Of a stretch of 64,000 nucleotides of DNA, positions 1 to 11,257 are shown one piece after another. The DNA comes from Apostichopus japonicus (taxonomy: Eukaryota; Echinodermata; Holothuroidea; Aspidochirotida; Stichopodidae): contig NC_092576.1 in the NCBI RefSeq assembly GCF_037975245.1, positions 29,007,111-29,071,110 of the forward strand, written 5' to 3'. Below the pieces are notes generated by a model that was not told the origin of the DNA, made no database searches, and worked only from the letters and a program-made list of their open reading frames with translations. Made by a program: the position numbers and the translations under genes. Within the stretch, counting starts at the first letter, position 1; each line of letters opens with the position of its first letter.

Positions 1-764
1 GGATTGTTTTAATTAGCACACTTTGGCGAGTGGTGTGACAAGTTACCAATGACCAGTGGTTAATCAAGAGTGTAAATCTTCAGCTTTAACCTTGTTTTGT
101 TTTGTGACTCTAAATAGCTACGGATGTCGAGAGGATGGTCATGTCGTTTGGGCATGCGCATCTGACCCGCTAGGTGACTCAGACGTGGATATATTATTTA
201 AATTTTGTGCTATGACTGAAAGCAAAGTAAATCTTTTAGTTGGCGTATCGTGATATACTCCCACTCTACAAGTGATGTAAATGTGTGGCTTAGAGACATT
301 TCCTTGTTATTCTATATGCTAGTTCTTAATATGTTTCCTACATATATGGTATACATTGTAGGCTGAATGTAAACGAAACGTTTCCTGTTTTGAAATGCTA
401 TCATGTATACTGCACTTCCTTCTATGCTAATGATATTACAACAGAAATTACTTTTATACAAACTGTAAATTCACGTATATTCACATCTTAACGATTTCTT
501 GTTTGATCGACATTTTAAGTCCAAGGAAGCAGCAATTGCTCTAGTCATTGACAATAGCAATAAAAGGTACGTTATTAACATTTATTTTTGTTGCTATATT
601 TGGCTTTAGTGTCAATTATATGACATGAAATATGAACAGCATGAAGAAACCAATTCAAGTTTAATCATTTTCTACGTAAAATACAGCGATAGTTGTTTGT
701 CAGTATTGTAAAGTGGTACGTTGAAGTGAGCCAGCAGACATGTCGTAGGCCTAGATGTTATGTG

Positions 765-1021
765 ACATGTATATATATATATATATATATATCTATAAAT
801 ATATATATATCTATATATATATATATAGTTGGTTGGCGTCTATCTTGGCGCAGAGTGCTCTATGTCCGGTGGACACTAGTGGAACACTAGTTGTTACTCA
901 GTTTAACGCGTTGAGCGATCTTCAGACAACAACTAGTGTTCCACTAGTCTCAACAATGTATATATATATATGAATATATATATGTATATATATAGGTGTA
1001 TGTATATATATATATATATAT

Positions 1022-1052
<31 letters not shown>
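765..1052. repeat. TA-rich microsatellite tracts
   Basis: Long runs of TA with occasional TATC or TATG variants occur at about 768-828 and 957-1052. They flank a perfect hairpin, which suggests a small palindromic element embedded in AT repeats. Confidence 0.85.
875..948. repeat. Perfect 21-bp inverted repeat (hairpin)
   Basis: Arms 875-895 and 928-948 are exact reverse complements of each other, separated by a 32-base loop. The arm contains ACTAGTGGAACACTAG, itself a near-palindrome. It lies between two TA tracts and may be a miniature inverted-repeat element or a cruciform-forming sequence. Confidence 0.85.
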
Positions 1053-1056
<4 letters not shown>

Positions 1057-2770
1057 GGAATTATGAGTTAGTGACGGCTCATAATTGGACAAGGTTAAAT
1101 GCCAGTGACACTTAAAAATAAGATTATACCAAGATATATACATATATCTTCCACACTCAATCTGTTGTTTTGTCATCCAATTGCCCACTAAATAAATCCC
1201 ATAACCCATATGCCCCTTAAATTTGTTTATTGATATCAATAGTGCAATATGACATGCTCTGCTCTAACATGTAAATGCTAATGGTTTTGAATTTACAAAT
1301 GCAATATCTTGTTTCATTATTTAAGAAACAAAATTGAAAGAGAACTCAAAAGAAACAGGAACTCTGCGTCTTTTCCTTAATAACTTACGTTATACAAATA
1401 TGATATAAAGACAATCTACATGCTGTTTTCCTTTACAAACATTTATGATAAAGATACACTTACTTGTTGTCAGTATATTTTTGCTGGCTTCGTACCAGAC
1501 GTGTGCCCTTTCGTTCGCTGATGTGGATGACACTAACACGTACTGATTAACGGTTTTGTCTTTGAAAATACTGATTAATATTGATGAAGATTCAACTGGT
1601 TACCGTTACTGGTCGTTAGGTGAGTTCAAATGTTGCAAAGTTGAATTAAACTTAAAACGTCGATTATCATTTATCAATCGTCCTCGTGCTGGTATGAAAA
1701 TATCAACAGAAAACTGAACAGTTTTACCTGATAGTGATTCATCCGCTTGTTATTGTTATTGTGGATGTTTTGTTTACATTACTAACAAAAGATTGAATAA
1801 TAGCAACTGGAAGTAAATACGAAAAAGGGTAATAGCTTTTGTTAAGAGCAGGAATACAGATATTATAAGATTAATCAACCTTCATTTAGAAGACAGACTT
1901 CTAGTGATGAATTGCACAGCCATCGAAAATGGAGCACCTATTTGAAGTTATTGTCTAGTAAGTTGTCAACAATAACAAATAATGACGCGCCCGATACAGT
2001 TTGCCTCAGCAAAGAACGTTTGTGAATCCAAAGCCGTCGCACCATCTAACCGATCGTCTCAGCATCTTAGAAGGGAATGCTTAACCACCTCTCCTTTTTA
2101 ATTTCCTCTTCCTCTATCCTCCCATCTCTTATCATTTCCATCCACATTCACAAGTTACGTCATCTTCTATTTTCTGGCTCACTATTTTAAAAAGAATCGA
2201 TCAAATAGAGTATTGATTCTATATAATAGTTCCATTGTCGGTTAAAGATAGGCTTATATGCACGGATAATATTTAATTAAAGAGATTACACTGAAACCAA
2301 ATGATGTAACTACTTAAACAAAAATCGCATTTATGCTACAAAACAATCTAATTATTTGCACTCACAAAAAAATATTGATACACCGAACATTATAGTATTG
2401 AACCTCGTTAGAACTAAAGGGATTTGAATAGTTTAGTTTTTAATTTTCAACAATCTAACTTCTTTCTATGACCATGTTCACACGTATGTTTATTGACAGT
2501 GTCACGTACATTTTAAGTTTTAATTTGTAAAAATTACCTTTTAAGTGAACCAAATGAAAGTGAAAGCACATCTAGTCATCACAATTCATAGCAAGATTGA
2601 AAAGAAGTACCACGTAAGCATTTCGAAAAAAGAATAGGACACTTATTGCAGTGAATTATTAACTATCACTCTTTAAACATTCAGTTTCATATTAAATGGC
2701 TTCTACATACAGAAGAGTTTTTGACAAAGTGATATCATTTCCTGGTTTTTATGTGATAGCGCATGGCAAA

Positions 2771-2876
2771 ATGTGGTTCTGGCTCCTGATAATGTCATTT
2801 TGCTGCGTTCATGGAACGACAACGACAATGGATGACTCCCTGCAGTATACTCAACTAGATATAAGAAAAGAAAATA
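2771..2876 (+). CDS. Gene A exon 1: start and signal peptide
   Basis: The chosen ATG begins MWFWLLIMSFCCVHG, a typical signal peptide. The paralogous exon of gene B starts at the same place and has no ATG upstream in frame, which supports this start. An in-frame ATG at 2696 would add 25 residues, but a possible acceptor (TGATAG, ending 2759) is shared with gene B, so that stretch is probably intron or leader. The donor GTAAGT follows at 2877. Confidence 0.75.
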
Positions 2877-5800
2877 GTAAGTTAATCAATATTCACTGTG
2901 TTACCATAAATAGTTTAGTACATATATTTTTGGAACACCAGTTTTTGGTTTGATATGTTGGAACCATACATATGAGTACTAGATCATTAATTGTCTAGAT
3001 CAACAAATTGCGTCAACTGACGAAGAATAACCGACAACGTAAAGCTATTTCATATTTTTAGGGAAAAAATACTCCCTGATGTTTTTCGCAAGCTTCATGA
3101 CACTATCGAACAGGGCACACTGATGTAGATTGTGGATATGTAAGCTAAATATCCTTTTGTATAATAATGATACATCGAGGTCCAATGTCTATCATATTAT
3201 AGAATATAAATTATAATAATGCTCCAAAATAATGGATACCCTAGAGTGGATGCAATTTTATTTTCTTTATTAACTGAGCTATCTATTTATGAAAATATTT
3301 AAGACTCTCTTGTTTACAGAAAGCAAGATTCATCGTGGTAATCGAGCATTCTTGCACAACTTACATACTTTGCATCGAAATATTTCCTGTTTGATTTAAT
3401 GTTTTGTGTATTCAACAGGATTAACCGCTTGCGGTACTAATCATACGTGTAACTGTCATCAAACGAAGAAGACATTTTACCTCGTTGATTGTTCGTTTAA
3501 AGATTTGAGTGTAATACCAACGTTACCTCACAATGCAACGGAAATGTAAGATTAAAAACAATTATGTACGGGCCCTATTGGTAACTATGTCTTATATAGA
3601 AATTGAGAGGTTATATTGTCTCACAAATATTAAAATGTCAATTTTCGATTATCTACATGAATGTTAAACTTATCTGTTTTAGTTTTGGTGATGTTTATGA
3701 GGAGTGAAAGTTAGTCACCTGAGCAGGAATACAAATTATGTGCCCCTCCCACATAGACGTCAAATGGTGCATTTTCTTTATTGTTACGAATAATTTTTTT
3801 AATTCCCCGACTGATATATGTACGGACAGAAGCAAATCAAGGAATATTAACAGTATATACAGTAGTGTATTCTCCCCCGGGACATTGGTGCCGACTCCAA
3901 TGTTATGTGGGCGAGGATGGGGGGGTGTCTTGCCGAGGTAAAGAAGTATACGTGGTGCATTCTGAGGCATATTTAGACTGAAGGTAGGTCTATATAGGTA
4001 GATTTCAACGCAAGGTTGTGCTAATAAATACTTTGTGTAAGGTGTAAGGCTGTAACTTGAATGTTGTGGTGTACTTCTTTCTAGACTGAAGATTGGAGTG
4101 GGGTGCTGTCACCGGCCCCTCGGCACTCCACTGATAACAATGATATTTTTATTTGAATATATGCACAAACTACAATTGTGGCATCCAATGAAGAAGCCAT
4201 GACAATATCAGATATTGCTCACATTCACTGTGAATTATTAATTGCTTTTTGATATTTAATATTTTTGACAGAGATTTATCGAGTAATAGACTCACTGGCA
4301 TACCACCTGGAACGTTCCAATGGACAATCAACCTGACATGTTTGTACGCAATCACCAAAGGAACCACTTATTACATTTCTTAATATTATATTAGGTTTTT
4401 ACAATGTCAATAATCTTTAATATGAAGGAGACAAAAATAACATATGAGACTATAATTTCGAAATATGATACGTTTACACTTATTCCGAAGCAACTTTTCG
4501 TTTGGCCTAATTTTATGTTAATTAACGATTTAACAGCTTCCAAAGAGAAGTGAAACATCGCTGCAAATTTTAGAGAGTAATTACAGTATATGACTACAGA
4601 ATACTACATTGTTAAAACAAGGGAATTAAGTATGATATACATATTTATAATATATATAATAATATATATATATATAATTTATATCCGCATTATGATCTCA
4701 CGGTTACGGTTTCAATAACTAGGGTTTAGAGTGGATCAAGTTGTTGCTTTTTGTGACAGGTAATTTATTGTATGACTTTTCTACAAATTATCAGCTTTAT
4801 AATGGAGACTAAACATGTCACAAAAACAAATTCACGCTCTACCAAACATAATTCGTCACATTCTTTGTGAAATAATAATTGCTTTATAATATTTTATTAC
4901 TGACAGAAATATATCGCGCAACATACTCACTGGCATACCACCTGGAACATTCCAATGGACAGTCAACCTGGCATCTATGTACGCAATTACAACGTGAACC
5001 TCGATTACATTGCTTAATATGTCTTTCAGATTGATACCATTACTGTAAATTTTAAATATGAAGGAGATGGAAAAAAATGCAATTTCGAAATGTGTTACGT
5101 TTACACTTATTTCGAAGCAACTTTCCGTTTGATGACATTTTATGTTAATTAACGATATAACATCTTTCAAAGAGAAGTGAACAATTCTAGAGAGTCATTA
5201 TAGTATTTGTAGAAATAATCCTACATGTAAAGTCAGGTAGGAAAGTATGATGGACATATACTATATATCCGCAATATGACATCACGGTCACAGTTTCAAG
5301 ATCTATGGGTTAATGGGGATCAAGTAGTTGCTTTTGTGCCAAGATATACCTTGTATGACTTTTCTAACAAACTATCGGCTTACAGGGGAGATTACACAAA
5401 AACCTCCCTGAACTAATTCACGCTCTACAAACAGAGTATATCTTACGTTCTTACGTATCCTTCCGGTTCCGGTTTAATGAAATCATTGAAACTTCATTGA
5501 AACTAGCGCTTCAGTTATGGATAAGTTATTAATTTATTCTATGTTGCTACATAACATTGTGGCAAGTCAAACCGCATGGCAATAAGAACGACCAAAAATG
5601 TTAGTATCTCTTATTTTTGGAACTAATGAAAATAGTGCACAATCCTACCACTATTGAGTTTTAAATATATTGTTTTTCAAGTCGGTTATCGGTTACACTC
5701 GCAAGCTTTGCTAACGTAATATATTATCAGGCTTTACTCAGCGTGATTTACACTTCCCCTTTTTACCGCAAAATTTAAATATTTGTTGACGAACATGCAA

Positions 5801-7649
5801 AAGTAGACGTTTTATGAGGTATATGAAACGGTACATAGCCAGTTTATGCGCTTTCACATACCAATAAAATCACTGTGGTTGAGTGGTACAGACTTCGGTC
5901 TTTGACACGGTCCGGGATGCGATTCCTACCTTCGCCTGATGAGTTCAAAAAGTTTTGTTTTATTAATTAATGTAAAGATGTGTTACATAACTCGATCAGA
6001 GAAATCCCTGCTGGACTATTCTCCGAGAATTGGGACATTTCAAATATGTAAGTGTATAAAAAATTCCTTACATTCAATAGTATTCACATAGTTTTCACAA
6101 TAAATTCACATAGTTTTCTTATGAAACTAATAAATATTTCAAAAAAAGGCTTTAAGCACTTTTCATCCACGGACAGGATCCAAAAATAAATGTATGCGTG
6201 TAACGTCGCTCTCCTGGTATAACTTTTGACTGAGAGAAAAGAGCTCTAAATGAATTCGTTGCCCTTAAAAGACGGATTTTCTACAAATTGTTCTTCATGT
6301 TCGATCAATAATATATTAAAGACATGGATCGTTGGTATCTTTTGACGGTATACATACACCATTCTGCTTTTTAATGTATGATTGTAGAACATTAGTATTC
6401 CTATCGGATGTTTCTTCCAGAGACTTGTCAAGAAACCGAATCGAGGCTTTATCAGAGGTCTTGCTTGCAAATAATACCAAAATGGGTAGACTGTAAGTTG
6501 AAAAAACAGTATTTTTCTTTTACTTTTACTTATACTATATAACCATTTTAAGACATCGTTAAGTACATAATTGACTAGATCCAATAAGACAACACAACAT
6601 ACAGGCTTCCTTGTAAAAGTTGTTCAATCACTGCATAAACATTATAAGGCGGTCACATTTGCACTCACAGAGAAGTTAGTATTTCATATTTTATAAAATA
6701 AAAATGCTTTCAACTTTCAGTTAATTAACATATAATACAAATGTCATGATCTTAATCGCACAAAACGGCATGCCATCTGCCGACACACACATATATCGCA
6801 ATGTTCAAGGCAGTGTTTTACAGATCAAAATGATGTATGGCAGTAGCAATGCCATATGATTTTATAGTATTCTTAGTTCTTGTTTGTACACTCCAGCAAA
6901 AGATAAATCGTTTGGTCAAAAAACCCTAATGTAACATACACAGAAACAAAAATGGAGTTACAAAAAAAAAAACACACACTCTACAGTACTAATATCCCCT
7001 TCAAAATGCAAAAAACACAAAAATGCATGGCGACCCTGCCTCTGTCCCACCTTCATCAAATACAATATCACAAGCAACGACCCAATATCTTTGTTTCTTT
7101 ATAATTACTCAATTGATTTAAAAATTCCTTATTCTCGAAGAAGTACCAGAAGGTTTATGTTAAGTTGAACACGTGAAACATGTGTAGGTAAACTCTTTTA
7201 TGTACTAGATGTGCACATTCTGACATGTTTGATAATCACTGTAATGCAGAAACTTCTATTACTTACTTTTGTCTTTTCTTCTGTCAGAATTATATCCCAT
7301 AACTTAATCCAAAAAATACCAAGGGAGCTGTTTTGGAATAAACCAAATCTTCGTTATGTGTAAGTTAAATCTTCACTTTAAACATACTCTTTAAATTAAA
7401 AATAGTGTTTCGTTGTGGGGTTACGTTTGATGACAAATGGGGTTATGTATCAACATATTTGGAAATGTATTATAAATCAGTCTCGATATTTTAATTTTTT
7501 TATTTAACAGTGTTTCATTTTAAAATCGATGAAAAAATAGAGTGATTACAGTTTTTTACAACAGAATACTACAGGTAAAGCCAGACAAGAAAGTAAAGTA
7601 CCTACCCACCTACCTACACATTTACCTACCTACATATATATCTACCTAC

Positions 7650-7683
<34 letters not shown>

Positions 7684-10600
7684 GTCTATATCTATCTATA
7701 TCTCTCTAAATCTATCTATGTCTATCTATATCTATCTTTCTATCTATATATCTCTTTATATCTCTCTTTATATCTCTCCCTATCTACCTATATGTCTATC
7801 TGTGTGTATGTTTGTCTGTCTCTCTCTGTCTGTCTATCTATCTATCTCTCTCTCCACCTATCTATTTGTCTGTCTGTTTGTCTGTCTGTCCGTCTATCTC
7901 TATCTATGTATATCAATGTATATCTATATATATCTATCTACAACTCTCTCTATCTATCTATCTATCTGTCTGTCTGTCTGTCCGTCCGTCCGTCCGTCCG
8001 TCCGTCCGTCCGTCCGTCCGTCCGTCCGTCCGTCCGTCCGTCCGTCCGTCCGTCCGTCCGTCCGTCCGTCCGTCCGTCCGTCCGTCCGTCCGTCCGTCCG
8101 TCCGTCCGTCCGTCCGTCCGTCGATCCGTCCGTCCGTCTGTCCATCCATCCATCCATCTATCTATCTATATCTCTATCTATATCTCTCTCTATCTCTCTC
8201 TATATATCTCTCTATCTATCTAAAGTTCCTTTTTTATTAAATCTTGGTATACAAACTCAATGATGAATATAATTATAACTTGGGATGATTAAAATACACG
8301 AGCATAAATGCTGGTTATAAATATAAACTACTGAGCCCTCTGTTATACATCTGTAGGCTTCGGGAGATACGTCTTTGTAATAACAACAAGTAAACAATAT
8401 CTGTCTATCTATCCATCCATCCATTCGTCCATCCGTATATGTATCTATATGTATCTATATATATATATATCTATATATATATATATATATACAGCATAGG
8501 GAGTGCATATATTTTGCCTCGGGGCCGAGTCAAAGAGACAACCGAGTGGGACGTCTATGCCAAGCCAAATGCTTTTTGGAGTTGGATTTGTGGTCGGAAA
8601 ACCATGTTTATCGACCAATGAACCATGTTTATCAGTCGAAAGAAAACTTGGAATATCTAATAAAAAACCATGTTTATCGACCGAATAACCATGTTTATCG
8701 ACCGAATAACCATGTTTATTAACCGAATAAAAATGGTTTGTCACCCGAAAACCATGATTATCGGCAGATAAACATGGTTTTTCTGAGAAAAATGGTTTAT
8801 CGAACGATAAACATGGATTTTCATTAGATATTCCAAGTTTTTTTCGATTATCCAAGTTTATCGACCGATAAACCATGTTTTTTGCCGAAAATACATGTTT
8901 ATCGGCAATAAACCATGTCTATCGACCGATAAGCATAGTTTTTGCCGATAAATCATGGTTTATATTTGGCGACTGATGAAAATTTACCGCTACTACTTCC
9001 AAAAACAGTACATGTTATATTAGTATATATATATATGATAAATCTTTGGTTCCGAAGCCGCATGTGGGCGCGCCATACCCAAACTTCGTTAGGTCCCGGC
9101 CCTATCCATAATTAGGAACAACGAAATATAGCCTCTGTTCCTGTTCATGGTGTGCTCAGGGTTGTATCTCCTGATAATTCTGCGATGGCGCCTTTGCCGA
9201 ATAAAGACCCTCTGTTGACAATTTCATACACAGACTTTCCAGCTTACTGCGGAATTGTCAACTGTAGTTTTGACTTCTCTTAGCCATTGGACTATTGTAA
9301 GTCGTTATATTATGCAGTTAGGCTATTCAATAGAGTAAAAAGGAGTTCCTATTATACTCTATGGCTACTTCCTATGACTTTAAAGGTCTTCTGTATAGAC
9401 ACAACTATAGCACGCTATCGTGGAAAAGTTTCTTGAGATTACGTAATCGACCTGCTTTGGTCGTAAAATGACCTCTTTTTACCAATTAGTTTGCAACGCC
9501 TGTCACATATTGTTTCTTGTATGAGGGTCTTTGTGTGAACTCTGTATGATTAACTACACTGTAGACATGAACATAATTCTACACAGTGTTTACTCAAAGA
9601 ACCTAATGATGTTGAGAAGCTATGCGGGCTAATTGTACAGTCTAGAACTTTAAAGGTTGATTTACGACCGTGGCAGGTCGATTACGTAATTACAAAACTT
9701 TCCTAGCTATAGTGTGCTATAATTGGGACCAATAAAGAAGATCTTTAAGTCTCCATTGAAGGCTAACAGCTGAGTAAGGCTATCGTGTTATGGTTAATCA
9801 TATTGTTGCTAATTATATTTTGGCTTGAACATAGGTTCTGTCTCCGACTGAGTAAACGTTTCACTGTTCAGACTAGGGGCCTGTAGCAATTACTTACTAT
9901 AGGTTACAATACGTTACTATAGGCCCATACACTATCAAAGATTCGCCCTGTATTTGGGAAACTTTGACGACTCTTTTACCCCCAGAGCTCCTGAAAGATC
10001 AGTAGCAATACCACTACTTAGCCCTAGGCCAAGAATTCCAGGTGTAACACTGCCGGAAATTTTCCCTCTATAACAACACTTTTTCTTAGGGAATATTCAC
10101 CTTCACCGCCCTGAAATTTCACCCTGCCCGGGCCTACCCAGACACAGCATATATTCTGTGGTATCGATTGACATTCTATAAAATTATGTTTGAAACATGT
10201 CAATTGATATTCAACTCATGGGTCAGCCCGAAATTCATAAGGACTATTAGTCATAAGGGTCATTGTTCATAAGGTTCTTTATTCATAACGTGCATTTTTT
10301 CGAAAAAGGTTCGATATCCATAATCGGGAACAAAGTTCGTTATTCATAAAAAAAAAGGGGTCATTGTTCAAAAGGTCCGTTATTCATAATCGAAAAAAGG
10401 GTTCGATGTTCATAATAGCAAAAAAGGTCGGTTATTCATGATCGGAAAAAAAGTTCGATATTCATTATAGCAAAAGAGGTCCGTTTTTTATAATTGGAAA
10501 AAGGTTCGATGTTCATAATAGCAAAAAAGTCCATTTATCATAATCGGAAAAAGATCCAGTATTCATACAGTAATAATAGCAACAACAAAAAAACAGGGCG

Positions 10601-11226
10601 GGCGACCCTCCCCCTTCCCCCAAAACTTCCAGTGGGTACCTCAACTTTTGGGCAGTGGGATGCAGGGGAAATGGGGCGTGACGACCCCGCTCTGTTGCGA
10701 ACAAGATTTAGAACAAACTCTTGCACTTGTTCACGCCATGTTAACAATAATCGACACTCGAACTTACCGATGGTTATATAACCTCCATGGTGATTGCTGA
10801 AGTAGCGGATTTAGCTTGTGTCGTGAGATCGGTGTCAGATCGATGACGGTGTACTAAGCCTATGCGTTGCCGATTATTATTCCGCACTTGTCCATGTGAG
10901 GATTGTGCGGGACCGTAGCTATGTTTTTACGCGAAAAACATGGTTTATCGGCAATAAACATGGTAATTGGCGATAGACATGGTTTATCGGTCGATAAAGA
11001 GGGTTTTTCGATCGAAAAACATGGTTTATCGGTCGATAAACATGGTTTTTCGACAGATAAACCATGTTTTTTGATTTATTGTGCAATTGGCTTGCCATAA
11101 ACGTCTGAAGTGAATAATGTAGCCGTGATGGACTCCAAAATGATGACAAGATTCGTATATACTGATGATATTAAAGTTAATTAAGACATGCATGTGAAAA
11201 GATATAATGTAGTATATCTATATATA

Positions 11227-11257
<31 letters not shown>

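Larger units (their letters stand above)
1..2695. other. 5' flank of gene A, no coding signal found
   Basis: No open frame here looks coding; the short frames do not match any family I recognise and have no paralogous support. The stretch holds TA microsatellites, a perfect hairpin and otherwise unique AT-rich DNA. The last part (about 2690-2760) still resembles the sequence upstream of the gene B start (about 46130-46210), so the duplicated segment includes at least some upstream DNA. A promoter or untranslated first exon probably lies here, but I cannot place it. Confidence 0.5.
4205..5420. repeat. Tandem duplication containing exons 3 and 4 of gene A
   Basis: The block from about 4205 to 4800 is repeated imperfectly at about 4848-5420, including the exon and both intron flanks. 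Shared intron segments include ATGAAGGAGA and TATGTTAATTAACGAT. Gene B has one copy (about 43990-44540). Confidence 0.85.

Noticed and set aside
2696-2770. Upstream in-frame ATG extending gene A by 25 residues
   Set aside because: The signal peptide begins at the downstream Met, gene B lacks an equivalent upstream ATG, and an acceptor-like TGATAG lies between the two.
5870-5940. Possible tRNA gene
   Set aside because: A- and B-box-like motifs are present, but the B box has an extra base and no acceptor stem pairs, so it is treated as a SINE fragment.
7718-8263. Long overlapping open frames on both strands with Ser-Val-Arg-Pro or Asp-Gly-Arg-Thr repeats
   Set aside because: They are translations of the tetranucleotide array, open in every frame because the repeat has no stop codon.
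8445-8876. 143-codon minus-strand frame with repeated DKHG units
   Set aside because: The repeats mirror the palindromic satellite units; several frames are open there and none is conserved.
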